Assembly (NCBI GenBank): GCA_963820185.1 | Contig: CAWFYV010000001.1 | Location: 1-64,000, forward strand | DNA: 64,000 bases | Source: Aquilonibacter sp963820185 | GTDB taxonomy: Bacteria > Vulcanimicrobiota > Vulcanimicrobiia > Vulcanimicrobiales > Vulcanimicrobiaceae | Reading direction: 5' to 3' | In this document: positions 42,491 to 50,817 of the stretch, piece by piece | Position numbering within the stretch: the stretch's first letter is position 1 | How the letters are laid out: the number at the start of each line of letters is the position of its first letter | The notes under the pieces: model-generated | Database searches by the model: none | Seen by the model: only the letters and a program-made list of their open reading frames with translations | Told to the model about the DNA's origin: nothing | Position numbers and translations under genes: made by a program

Positions 42491-43361
42491 CGACGTATTC
42501 CGGCGGCGGATCGACTTCGAAGAAGAGTTCGCGCTCGGTACGCGGATGCGCGAAGGCAAGTTTCCAGGCATGCAGTGCTTGACCCGGCAGCCCGAAGCGC
42601 GCTTCTTCGCGGCCGTAGACCGGGTCGTTGACGATCGCGTGGCCCATCGCCGCCATATGCACGCGAATCTGATGCGTGCGCCCCGTCTCCAAGCGAAACA
42701 GCAACTCGGCCGCTTTGGGAAACGCTTCGAGCACTTCGTAGTGCGTGATTGCGGGCTTGCCGTCGGCGACGATTGCGTACTTCAGGCGATTGTGCGGATC
42801 GCGACCGATCGGTCCCTCGACCGTGCCCCGCGCGTGTTCGGGAATGCCGTGCACGAGGCCGAGATATTCGCGCTTGATGCGGCGCGCCTTCATCGCGATC
42901 CCGAGCGCCGAGAGCGCTTGCGGCGTTTTCGCAACGACCAACAGCCCCGAGGTGTCGCGGTCGAGTCGGTGCACGAGTCCGGGACGCAACGGATCGCCCG
43001 GGAGCGTGCCGATATGCGCGAGCAGCGCGTTGACGAGCGTGCCGCTCGTCGCGCCGTGCGCGGGATGCGTCACCATGCCGGCCGGCTTGTCAACCACCAA
43101 TAGATCGTCGTCTTCATAGACGATGGGAATTTCGATCGCTTCGGGTAGCGCTTCAAGCTGCTTGCGGGGAACGATTTCGTACGCGAGCGCATCGCCGTTT
43201 TCAAGCGGATGGCTCGCCTTGACGGCGTTGCCGTTGACACGCACGCCGCCGCGCTTGACTGCATCGGCGACGAGCGAGCGCGCCGCACCGGAGAGTCGCG
43301 CGACCAGCACGTCGGCGCGCGTTCCCGCCTCGTCAGGCGTGACGACGTGTTCGGAAGACAC
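42459..43361 (-). CDS. RluA-family 23S rRNA pseudouridine synthase
   Basis: A 300-residue enzyme. An S4 domain (about 10-60; RADVLVARLSGAARS, GGVRVNGNAV) precedes the catalytic domain with the motif II HRLDRDTSGLLVVAKT (catalytic Asp after HRL), YLGLVHG and TGRTHQIRVHMA. The form matches RluD (positions 1911/1915/1917 of 23S rRNA), but RluA and RluC relatives cannot be ruled out. It starts 29 bases inside lspA. The order lspA-rluD is very common in bacteria. Confidence 0.92.
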   Translation of the reverse strand: MSSEHVVTPDEAGTRADVLVARLSGAARSLVADAVKRGGVRVNGNAVKASHPLENGDALAYEIVPRKQLEALPEAIEIPIVYEDDDLLVVDKPAGMVTHPAHGATSGTLVNALLAHIGTLPGDPLRPGLVHRLDRDTSGLLVVAKTPQALSALGIAMKARRIKREYLGLVHGIPEHARGTVEGPIGRDPHNRLKYAIVADGKPAITHYEVLEAFPKAAELLFRLETGRTHQIRVHMAAMGHAIVNDPVYGREEARFGLPGQALHAWKLAFAHPRTERELFFEVDPPPEYVDARHLLATQH

Positions 43362-43887
43362 TCGAGATCAGCAGCAGAATGACGCCGGCCGTAATGCACG
43401 AGTCGCCGATATTGAACGTGAAGCGCCAAAACTGCGGGAAGCGGAAGAAATCGATGAAGTCGATGACGTAGCCGTAGTGCAGGCGGTCGACGATATTTCC
43501 GAGCGCCCCGCCGACGATCAATCCGAACGCAACACAGACCAAGCGCGAACGCGACGCGGCTTCGCGAAAGCTCCACCAGAAGATGAAGAGCACGATGATC
43601 GCGAGGATGACCAATAGCGGTTTATTGTCCCCGAACATGCCGAAGGCGCCATGCGTATTCGGGATCGGCGCGAGTTCCAACCAGCCCGGAATAAGGATCT
43701 TATGACCGCACAACGGGAGGCAGTGCGCATCGAAGAAGATTCTCGAAGTAATCCAGTGCTTCGACCATTGATCGAGCGCAAACGCGACGATCGCGGTGAG
43801 CGCGATCAGTAAGCTTGCGTTAAAGGTTCGGCGTTGGGACAAATTGATAGAACCATCCTGCAACGGAATAGAAAGCATTATTGACAA
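43333..43887 (-). CDS. lspA: Lipoprotein signal peptidase (LspA)
   Basis: A protein of up to 184 residues in the inner membrane; it cleaves prolipoproteins after Lgt has acted. Four helices, with IPNTHGAFGM, GGALGNIVDRLHYGYVIDF (first catalytic Asp) and FTFNIGDSCITAGV (second Asp). The usual FNxAD is here FNIGD. The first 16 or more residues are unusual, and a TTG at about 43839 (LSQRRTFNAS) may be the real start; the ATG at 43887 lies 68 bases inside ccdA. Function is secure. Confidence 0.92.
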   Translation of the reverse strand: MSIMLSIPLQDGSINLSQRRTFNASLLIALTAIVAFALDQWSKHWITSRIFFDAHCLPLCGHKILIPGWLELAPIPNTHGAFGMFGDNKPLLVILAIIVLFIFWWSFREAASRSRLVCVAFGLIVGGALGNIVDRLHYGYVIDFIDFFRFPQFWRFTFNIGDSCITAGVILLLISSVFRTRRHA

Positions 43888-44572
43888 GTACCAGTCCGAC
43901 TGCGACTAAGAAAAGCCCGGCGGTGAATTCGATTGCCGGAAGGAAGCGCTTGATCCGGTTTAACAGGGGCAGCACCGCGCCGATCGCCACCGCGGTCAGC
44001 AGGAACGGTACAGCCAAACCCAGGGAGTAGACCAAGAGCAGCAGTGCAGCCTCGGCGTTGTGCTGCTGCGACGCGATGGCGAGAATTCCCGCTAAAATCG
44101 GCCCGATGCAGGGCGACCATCCGGCGGCAAATGCGATACCGACCAAGCCCGAGGTCCAATAGGTGCGCCGCTCGTGCTGCACGTGTACGCGCGTATCCCG
44201 CATCACGAGCGGAATCCGCAGCATGCCCATCATGTGCAGGCCAAGGATCACGACGACGACGCCGCCGATCTGCGCGATCAGCACGCGGTTGGCGCTCAGT
44301 ACGCCGCCAATTGCGCTAGCCGTGAGACCGAGCGTTACAAAGACCAGCGTAAAGCCCACGACGAACGCAATCGCGTGGCCAACGGCGAGTGCCCGTAATT
44401 CTGCGCCGTTTTCCTGGCCCTGCAGTTCCTCGAGGGTGCTGCCGGTGAGCAGCGAGAGGTAGGCCGGAACCAGCGGAAGGACGCATGGAGATATGAAGGA
44501 AACGAACCCGGCGCCGAAGGCAAAGCCGCTGGCGACGAGCCATCCATGCGAGAGCAGTCCACTGGAGTTCAC
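43820..44572 (-). CDS. ccdA: CcdA-type thiol-reductant membrane protein
   Basis: A 250-residue, six-helix protein carrying electrons from thioredoxin to periplasmic partners for cytochrome c maturation or disulfide reduction. The two catalytic cysteines are in FISPCVLPLVPAYLS and AAGWSPCIGPILAG. No DsbD alpha or gamma domain is attached, so it is CcdA. The GTG at 44572 begins just 17 bases from lgt on the other strand, so its promoter must lie within the lgt gene. No cytochrome c gene adjoins. Confidence 0.9.
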   Translation of the reverse strand: MNSSGLLSHGWLVASGFAFGAGFVSFISPCVLPLVPAYLSLLTGSTLEELQGQENGAELRALAVGHAIAFVVGFTLVFVTLGLTASAIGGVLSANRVLIAQIGGVVVVILGLHMMGMLRIPLVMRDTRVHVQHERRTYWTSGLVGIAFAAGWSPCIGPILAGILAIASQQHNAEAALLLLVYSLGLAVPFLLTAVAIGAVLPLLNRIKRFLPAIEFTAGLFLVAVGLVLVNNAFYSVAGWFYQFVPTPNL

Positions 44573-44589
44573 AGGCGCGTGTATTCTTG

Positions 44590-45444
44590 ATGCAGCATTG
44601 GTTTAACTATCCGACAAATGTCGACCCCATAGCGATCCACCTTGGATTCTTGAACATCCATTGGTACGGGATCGCCTACCTCGCCGGCTTCGTTGCAGTA
44701 TACCTGTGGATGAGCCGCCCGGAGGGGCGGCGGCGGCTTGGGCTGACCCGCGAGCAGATTCAAGACTTCTTATTCTACGCGTTGATCGGCGTTTTGGTTG
44801 GCGGCCGGACGTTTTTTGTCATCAACGACATCATCTCAAAACACGACCTCGCATACTACACGAGCAACCCGCTCAACATCCTCGCGGTGTGGCAGGGCGG
44901 GATGGCATTTCACGGCGGCCTGGTCGGCGTGCTCATCGCGATCTGGCTTTTCGTACGCAAACATCCGCAGCTAAAGTACACGGTACTCGGCGATGAGGTC
45001 GTTGTGATGTTACCGGTCGGCATCACCCTCACGCGTATCGTCAACTACATCAACGACGAGCTCTGGGGTGACCCGTGCCAACCGGATCGTCCATGGTGTG
45101 TGTTGCCCAATCGGCCCGGCGACGCCGAGATCTGGGGCACGGGTTATCGCCATCCTGCACAGCTCTACGAAGCGGTGCTCGACCTTGTGACGTTGCCGAT
45201 TCTGCTCTACATCTACAAGCGCCGTCCGCCCGACGGCGTGGTGGGTTGGAGTTGGTTCCTGATGTACGGCATTACGCGGAGCATCGCGGAAATTTGGCGC
45301 CACGCCGATTTTCATCTTGGTCCGATTACCGGCGGCCAACTCTACGCCTTGCCGATGATTCCGATCGCTCTCGTCGGGTTGTGGTATTGCAATAAGCGTG
45401 GGCGCCGTACCGATGTCACCCCGGTCGATAGCGCAGCGGCTTAA
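44590..45444 (+). CDS. lgt: Prolipoprotein diacylglyceryl transferase (Lgt)
   Basis: A 284-residue membrane enzyme that adds diacylglycerol to the lipobox Cys. It has IHWYGIAYLAGFVAVYLW, GGRTFF, WQGGMAFHGGLVGVL, ITLTRIVNYINDELWG and the catalytic His region HPAQLYEAVLDLV. ATG at 44590 (TTG at 44587 possible). It is the first of a plus-strand run lgt-yggS-sepF-divIVA. It works before LspA, encoded on the opposite strand 0.7 kb away. Confidence 0.95.
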   Translation: MQHWFNYPTNVDPIAIHLGFLNIHWYGIAYLAGFVAVYLWMSRPEGRRRLGLTREQIQDFLFYALIGVLVGGRTFFVINDIISKHDLAYYTSNPLNILAVWQGGMAFHGGLVGVLIAIWLFVRKHPQLKYTVLGDEVVVMLPVGITLTRIVNYINDELWGDPCQPDRPWCVLPNRPGDAEIWGTGYRHPAQLYEAVLDLVTLPILLYIYKRRPPDGVVGWSWFLMYGITRSIAEIWRHADFHLGPITGGQLYALPMIPIALVGLWYCNKRGRRTDVTPVDSAAA

Positions 45445-46093
45445 CGAGCTGCGCGCGCAGATCGACGACGAGCTGCGTGCGTGTGGGCGCGCAGCCGGCA
45501 GCGTGCGCATTCTTGGTGTTAGCAAGAAGCAGCCCGCCGCGGCGATTGCCGAAGCGGCGCACGCCGGGCTGCGGTCCATTGGTGAAAACTACGTGCAGGA
45601 GGCGGTAACGAAGTTCGCTGATCCGGCGCTTGCCGGGATCGCGATCGAGAAACACTACATTGGGCACGTGCAGACGAACAAAGCGAAGGCGATCGTCGCG
45701 GCCTTCGACGTTGTGCAAAGCGTCGACCGGCCCGACGCCGCGCACGCCCTGGGCCGCGCGGCGCTTGCGGCGGACCGGGTGCTTCCGGTACTGCTGCAGC
45801 TCAATATCTCGCCCGCCGAGCGCTTCGGGTGCCCGCCCGCCGACGCCGGCGCGCTGGCCGCGACGATCGCGGCGGAGCCCGGCCTGCGCCTGGAGGGTGT
45901 GATGGCCATCGGGCCGCTCGATGCCCGTCCGGATGAGACGATCGCCGCGTTTACGCTCGCCGCCAAGACGTTGGCATCCATTGGTGGAAGTACACTCTCA
46001 ATCGGCATGTCGGGCGACTGGCGCGAGGCCGTGCGCGCAGGCTCGACGATGGTGCGGATAGGCACCGCCCTTTTTGGGGAGCGCACTACATGA
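45413..46093 (+). CDS. YggS-family PLP homeostasis protein
   Basis: A 226-residue PLP-binding TIM barrel without known catalysis, involved in vitamin B6 balance. The PLP Lys is in ILGVSKKQPAAAI, followed by IGENYVQEAVTKF and HYIGHVQTNKAKAIV, and the phosphate pocket is MSGDWREAVRAGSTMVRIGTALFG. I chose the ATG at 45413; a GTG at 45398 is also open. It overlaps lgt by 32 bases and sepF by 4. The position before sepF is conserved in many bacteria. Confidence 0.9.
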   Translation: MSPRSIAQRLNELRAQIDDELRACGRAAGSVRILGVSKKQPAAAIAEAAHAGLRSIGENYVQEAVTKFADPALAGIAIEKHYIGHVQTNKAKAIVAAFDVVQSVDRPDAAHALGRAALAADRVLPVLLQLNISPAERFGCPPADAGALAATIAAEPGLRLEGVMAIGPLDARPDETIAAFTLAAKTLASIGGSTLSIGMSGDWREAVRAGSTMVRIGTALFGERTT

Positions 46094-46506
46094 GCATGTT
46101 TAGCAAAATCGGATCGTTCTTCTCGATCCGAGATGAGGAAGAAGAGCTCTACGACGACGAGCCCGCCGCGTCGCCGCGCGTCGTGCCGCTCTCGCAAGCG
46201 GGCCGCCGTGGGGGCACCGAGGTCAGCGTCTTCTCACCCCGTGGCTTTCAGGACGTCGTCGAAATCGGCGATGCGTTGCGCAATCGCCAAGTGGTGATCG
46301 TCAATCTGCAAAACGCGGACCGCACGCTGCTCCAACGCGTGGTCGACTTTACGTCGGGCGTCGCATACACGATCGACGGTAAAGTGCAAAAACTTGCCGA
46401 AGCGATTTACTTGATCGTTCCGGCCGGTGTCGTGGTGAACGCGGCGGGGTTGCGCGACACGATGATGGCGGATTCCACACTCGACTTCATGTCCGGACGC
46501 GGTTAG
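46090..46506 (+). CDS. sepF: Cell division protein SepF
   Basis: A 138-residue protein that ties FtsZ to the membrane. The start MSMFSKIGSFFSI is an amphipathic membrane-targeting helix, then an acidic linker, then the SepF core: VSVFSPRGFQDVVEIGDALR, VIVNLQNADRTLLQRVVDF and IYLIVPAGVVV. It overlaps yggS by 4 bases. SepF is characteristic of Firmicutes, Actinobacteria and Cyanobacteria. Confidence 0.93.
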   Translation: MSMFSKIGSFFSIRDEEEELYDDEPAASPRVVPLSQAGRRGGTEVSVFSPRGFQDVVEIGDALRNRQVVIVNLQNADRTLLQRVVDFTSGVAYTIDGKVQKLAEAIYLIVPAGVVVNAAGLRDTMMADSTLDFMSGRG

Positions 46507-46513
46507 GGGAGCG

Positions 46514-47056
46514 ATGGAAAAAGTTACGCCGGTCGACATCCAGCACAAGACGTTCAAGAAATCGCTGCAGGGCTACGACCGGGCCGAGGTCGATCAATTT
46601 CTCGACGAGGTGATTGAAACGCTCGAGGACGACGCGCAGCATCGCGCCGCGCTCCAGGCTGAGATTGCCGACCTCAAAGAGCGTATCAGCCATTTCAAAG
46701 CGATGGAGGAGTCGCTGCACAACACTCTCGTCCTCGCACAGCGCACGGCTGATGAAGTCAAGGCGTCGGCACACAAAGAGGCTGACCTCATTCGCGAGCA
46801 AGCGCGCCTCGCATCCGAACGCGAGATCACGTCGTACAACGACGCGATCGGCGAAGTGCGACGCGAGCACCAGCGGGCGGTCGAGGCCGCCGAGAAGGCC
46901 AAGAGCGAATTACGCAGCCTCTTGCACACGCATCTATCACTGCTCGAAGGCACGCAGAATCCGCTGCAGCAAGCGCAACTCGCGCAACAAGTCGACGCGC
47001 AATCCACGACCACGACGACAACCACCACAGACACGACACGGATAGAAGTTTTCTAG
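46514..47056 (+). CDS. divIVA: DivIVA domain protein
   Basis: A 180-residue coiled-coil protein. The conserved N-terminus is complete: VTPVDIQHKTFKKSLQGYDR then AEVDQFLDEVIETLE, followed by a long Glu/Ala/Lys coiled coil (about 45-150) and a Thr-rich tail ending RIEVF. DivIVA proteins sit at curved membrane, the septum or poles, and recruit division or envelope enzymes. Gap to sepF 7 bases. Confidence 0.92.
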   Translation: MEKVTPVDIQHKTFKKSLQGYDRAEVDQFLDEVIETLEDDAQHRAALQAEIADLKERISHFKAMEESLHNTLVLAQRTADEVKASAHKEADLIREQARLASEREITSYNDAIGEVRREHQRAVEAAEKAKSELRSLLHTHLSLLEGTQNPLQQAQLAQQVDAQSTTTTTTTTDTTRIEVF

Positions 47057-47062
47057 CCGACC

Positions 47063-48130
47063 GTGCCAAGCATCGCAGTCCTGGGCGGCGACGGGATCGG
47101 CCCGGAAATCATCCGCGAGGCGCTGCGCGTGCTCGCGAAGGTACGCCCCGATGTTACGTGCGTCGAAGCGCCGGTCGGCGGCGCCGCGCTCGATGCGGGT
47201 CTGCCGCCGTTGCCCGATGCCACGCTCGATCTGTGCAAGCGCAGCGATGCAATTCTCTTCGGCGCGGTCGGCCTGCCAAAATACGATGGCGCGCCAATGG
47301 GCCAACGTCCCGAGGCGGCACTCTTCGCCTTGCGCAGCACCTTCGAACTCTACGCGAACCTGCGTCCGGTGCGCGTCTTTCCCGGATTGGAGAACGCCTC
47401 GTCGCTGCGCCCGGAATTGGTGCGCGGGCTCGATTTGGTCGTCGTACGCGAGTTGACTGGCGGCCTATATTTCGGCGCGCGCGAAACACGGGTCGAGAAC
47501 GGCGTCGAAGTTGCGATCGACACGATGGTCTATCGGGCGCCTGAGATCGAGCGCATTTTGCGCACCGGCTTCGAGTTAGCACGCAAGCGACGTAAAGCGT
47601 TGACGTCGGTGGACAAAGAAAACGTGCTCGACACGTCGCGCTTGTGGCGGCGGATCGCGGTGCGGATGGCTGCGGAGTATCCCGACGTGAGCCTCACGCA
47701 TTTACTCGTTGATAATGCGGCGATGCAACTCGTGCGGCGCCCTGCCGCGTTCGATGTGATCGTGACCGAGAACACCTTCGGCGATATTCTTTCCGACGAA
47801 GCGGCGATCGTGACCGGTTCGATCGGTACGCTCCCAAGTGCGAGCCTCGGGGCGGGTGGTGCACCGGGCAAGCAGTTCGGGATGTACGAACCGATTGGGG
47901 GCACAGCTCCCGACATCGTCGGCAAGGGCGTCGCTAATCCCACGGCAGCGATCCTTTCCGCGGCGTTGCTGCTGCGCCACAGTCTCGACGATGACGCGAT
48001 CGCGACGCGCATCGAGCGCGCGGTCGCGGCGGTATACGCGTCGGGCATGCGCACAGCCGATGTTGCGGCCGGCGGCCCGTCGCTCTCAACCACGGATTTT
48101 GCTGACGCCGTGCTCGCGCAGTTGCAGTGA
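47063..48130 (+). CDS. leuB: 3-isopropylmalate dehydrogenase
   Basis: A 355-residue NAD-dependent enzyme of leucine synthesis. It has AVLGGDGIGPEIIREALRVL, GAVGLPKYDG, RELTGGLYFGAR, then DKENVLDTSRLWR, VDNAAMQLVRRP and GSIGTLPSASLG; the substrate-binding residues (R in ELTGGL(Y)FG, the Y, K, D and N set) agree with LeuB rather than isocitrate dehydrogenase. GTG at 47063. It overlaps fabH by 4 bases. No leuC or leuD nearby. Confidence 0.93.
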   Translation: MPSIAVLGGDGIGPEIIREALRVLAKVRPDVTCVEAPVGGAALDAGLPPLPDATLDLCKRSDAILFGAVGLPKYDGAPMGQRPEAALFALRSTFELYANLRPVRVFPGLENASSLRPELVRGLDLVVVRELTGGLYFGARETRVENGVEVAIDTMVYRAPEIERILRTGFELARKRRKALTSVDKENVLDTSRLWRRIAVRMAAEYPDVSLTHLLVDNAAMQLVRRPAAFDVIVTENTFGDILSDEAAIVTGSIGTLPSASLGAGGAPGKQFGMYEPIGGTAPDIVGKGVANPTAAILSAALLLRHSLDDDAIATRIERAVAAVYASGMRTADVAAGGPSLSTTDFADAVLAQLQ

Positions 48131-49113
48131 GCCGACTCGTGAGCGCGCCGGCGCGAATCGGTGCGGTCGGCATGTACGTGCCGCAGCGCGTGCTGACCAA
48201 TGCCGACTTCGAGCGGATGTTCGAGACGAGCGACGAGTGGATCGTGCAACGCACCGGAATCCGCACCCGCCACGTGGTGAGCGAGGGTGAATATTCGAGC
48301 CACCTTGCAATCGGCGCGATCGACGACTTGCTCGCACATAATCCGAGCGTGCAACTTCGCGACATCGACTATCTGATCGTCAATTCGACCACGCCGGACT
48401 ACGCCTATCCGAGCATAGCCGCGATGCTGCAGACGCACTACGGCTTGCCTACGACCGTCGGTGCGCTCGACATCGCGACCGCCTGTGCCGGCTTCGCCTA
48501 CGGGATCAATCTCGCGTGCGGACTGATCGCCAGCGGCGAATGCGACCGCGTGCTCGTCGTCGCGGCCGACGCGCTCACGCGCAGCGTCGACTACACCGAC
48601 CGCGCGACCGCCGTGCTCTTCGGCGACGGCGCGGGCGTCGCGCTGATCGAACGCAGCGCAGCGCCGCAGATCTTCGGGATGAGTCACGGCTCCGATGGAA
48701 GCGGCGGGCGCTTTCTCTACCGCACGAACATGCGCAGCGAGATCAACGGCCAGATCGACGACTCACGTTTGCTGCGCCAGAACGGCCGCGAAGTGTACCG
48801 CTGGGTCGTGGAAACAATCCCTGGCGAGATCGAGCGCATCTTGGCGCGTGCGAACCTCACGCTCGACGAGATCGACTGGTTCGTGCCGCACAGCGCCAAC
48901 CTGCGCATGATCGAGGCGCTCGATAAGCGTATCGGATTTCCGATCGAACGCACGCTGATTTCGATGGTCGAGTACGGCAATACGTCGGCGGTGACGATTC
49001 CGCTTGCGCTCGTCCCGGCGATGCGTGACGGCCGCGTGCAACCGGGTCAGCGCGTCTTGATCATGGGCTTCGGCGGCGGCCTCGTGACCTCGGGGTGCGT
49101 TGTCGTCGTCTAA
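48127..49113 (+). CDS. fabH: Beta-ketoacyl-ACP synthase III (FabH)
   Basis: A 328-residue enzyme that starts fatty acid synthesis from acyl-CoA and malonyl-ACP. The triad is complete: Cys in DIATACAGFAYGIN, His in DWFVPHSANLRMIEAL, Asn in VEYGNTSAVTIPLAL; GTGAR-type start SDEWIVQRTGIRTRH. GTG at 48127. In the same operon as leuB, which is unusual: it may supply branched-chain primers, since leucine pathway products yield isovaleryl-CoA. That link is inference. Confidence 0.93.
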   Translation: MSRLVSAPARIGAVGMYVPQRVLTNADFERMFETSDEWIVQRTGIRTRHVVSEGEYSSHLAIGAIDDLLAHNPSVQLRDIDYLIVNSTTPDYAYPSIAAMLQTHYGLPTTVGALDIATACAGFAYGINLACGLIASGECDRVLVVAADALTRSVDYTDRATAVLFGDGAGVALIERSAAPQIFGMSHGSDGSGGRFLYRTNMRSEINGQIDDSRLLRQNGREVYRWVVETIPGEIERILARANLTLDEIDWFVPHSANLRMIEALDKRIGFPIERTLISMVEYGNTSAVTIPLALVPAMRDGRVQPGQRVLIMGFGGGLVTSGCVVVV

Positions 49114-49478
49114 GCTTGGACGTGCTCGGTTGCCCACGTGCGGCCCATGAAATCGACCAGCCGCAGGGTGAGGGGCGCGTGCTGGTGCGGATGCGCTTGC
49201 GTCCATGCTGCGCGCCAGTCGCGCGAGGCGCGCGCTTTGAACTTGTCGACGTCATTGTCGCCGATTGAGATGTAGCCGTTGGCGTCGATCGCGATGTCGA
49301 GTTGCGTCGTGCCTTTCATGTTGAACGCGACCACGATATCGGGATAGGCCGCCTTGAGCGGGGCGAGTGCCGCCGTTTCCTTGGCGTCGATCTGTTCCTG
49401 TGCCGAGGGCTGCGGCGCGCAGGCGCTGCCGAGGATCAAGAGGAGCGCGATGCCCGCGCGCGACCACAGAGTTGCCAT
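49110..49478 (-). CDS. Small lipoprotein of unknown function
   Basis: A 122-residue lipoprotein with lipobox LILGSAC, then APQPSAQEQ, and an exported domain of about 100 residues (IVVAFNMKGTTQLDIAIDAN, DNDVDKFKARASRDWRAAW). ATG at 49478 is chosen over 49586, which adds 36 Arg/Pro-rich residues. It overlaps the fabH stop (4 bases, convergent) and is divergent from the flagellar rod genes. Family not recognised. Confidence 0.65.
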   Translation of the reverse strand: MATLWSRAGIALLLILGSACAPQPSAQEQIDAKETAALAPLKAAYPDIVVAFNMKGTTQLDIAIDANGYISIGDNDVDKFKARASRDWRAAWTQAHPHQHAPLTLRLVDFMGRTWATEHVQA

Positions 49479-49522
49479 ACGGCGTTCACGATTCGGCCAT
49501 ACCCGCCGCCTACCATGCGCGC

Positions 49523-50041
49523 ATGGACGGAATAGCGTGGGCATCGAGCGCGATGGTAGCGGCGAGAACGCGGCTCGACGTTGCAACCGAAAACCTCGCC
49601 AACGTGTCGAGCGACGGCTTTCATGCCGTTCTCGCGCGAGGCACGCTCACCACGCACGGCGTCGAGATCGCGCAGGTTGCGACCTCGGATCACGGCGCCT
49701 TCCGCCATACGGGGCGGCCCTACGACTTTGCAATCGTTGGCAATGGCGCCTTTCGCGTGCGCGCAGACAACGGCAACGTGCGTGCAACGCGCAATGGCGC
49801 GTTCGAGCGCGACCGCTTTGGCGTGTTGCGCGATGTGCAAGGGCGCGTGCTGGTCGGCACAACGCTCGGGCCGGGTGCGACGGTGTTGACCGGCTACTTG
49901 GAAACCTCCAACGTCAATGCCATCGACCAGATGGTCAGCGTGCTCACCTCGCAGCGCTCGTTCGAAAGCGCGGAAAAGGTTGTCGCGGCGATCGACGGTG
50001 TGCGCCAGAAAGACAGCAACGAAGTCGCGAGGATCAAATAA
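49523..50041 (+). CDS. Flagellar basal-body rod protein (FlgF/FlgG-like, short)
   Basis: A 172-residue protein with the N-terminal rod motif ARTRLDVATENLANVSSDGF and the C-terminal one GYLETSNVNAIDQMVSVLTS then QRSFESAEKVVAAIDG, as in proximal and distal rod proteins. The middle (FAIVGNGAFRVRADNGNVRA) is the FlgF/FlgG core, but the whole protein is shorter than usual (about 240-260). ATG at 49523 (the frame is open earlier but antisense-like). It overlaps flgG by one base (TAATG). Confidence 0.82.
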   Translation: MDGIAWASSAMVAARTRLDVATENLANVSSDGFHAVLARGTLTTHGVEIAQVATSDHGAFRHTGRPYDFAIVGNGAFRVRADNGNVRATRNGAFERDRFGVLRDVQGRVLVGTTLGPGATVLTGYLETSNVNAIDQMVSVLTSQRSFESAEKVVAAIDGVRQKDSNEVARIK

Positions 50042-50767
50042 TGGATCGCGCACTCTTTGCTGCCGCGACCGGCATGGCGGCGCAACAACAGAACCTCGAC
50101 ACGATCGCGAACAACTTGGCTAACGGCGACGTCGTTGGGTTCAAAGGCTCGGAAAACGAATTTGCCGCGCTCGCGGCACCGGGTGAGCCGGGCGCTGGAA
50201 CCGTGCGCACCGGCGAGCACGCGCTCTTCAAAGCGGGAAAGCTCGAACGCAGTAACGGTCCGTTCGATATGGCGATCGACGGCGACGGATTCTTCGTCGT
50301 GACCGATGGGCATCGTCGCGCCTACACGCGCGCCGGCGAATTCTCGCGCGCATCCGATGGTTCGCTGCGCAACGCGCAGGGTTGGCGCCTGGTGGGCGTG
50401 CGCATTCCGGCCGATGCGCAGAGCGCGACCGTTGCCGACAACGGCACGGTCAGCGTGACGACGGCTTCCGGCGTGCGCGCGATCGCGCACCTCCAACTCG
50501 CCCAATTTGCCGCGCCCGAGAAGTTGCAGAGCCTCGATGGCGCGCTGTTCGCGCCAACTTCCGCATCGGGCGCGCCGCGCTTGGTTACGCCGGGCGGCGA
50601 TAACGCGCCCGAACCTGCGCTACGGGATGCTCGAACAATCCAACGTCTCGATCGTCGAGTCGATGATGCAAATCCTCACCGCGCAGCGCGCATACGAAGC
50701 CAATGCCAAGGGTATTCAGGCAGCCGACGAGATGCTGCGCATCGCCAACAATTTGCAGCGCACGTAG
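50041..50767 (+). CDS. flgG: Flagellar rod protein FlgG-like, frameshifted
   Basis: A second rod protein. It has AATGMAAQQQNLDTIANNLA, DVVGFKGSENEF, then the core GPFDMAIDGDGFFVVTDG. The frame is lost in the CCC run at 50608-50610; dropping one C continues as NLRYGMLEQSNVSIVESMMQ, ILTAQRAYEANAKGIQAADE, MLRIANNLQRT and the TAG at 50765-50767. This is the FlgG C-terminus almost complete, so the break is likely an assembly error. Unrepaired, the frame runs through the downstream hydrolase gene. The repaired protein has about 241 residues. Confidence 0.82.
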
Positions 50768-50817
50768 GCGTTCCAGCAGAGGGTATGGGTGATTCGAGGA
50801 CATACTTAGACAACGTT

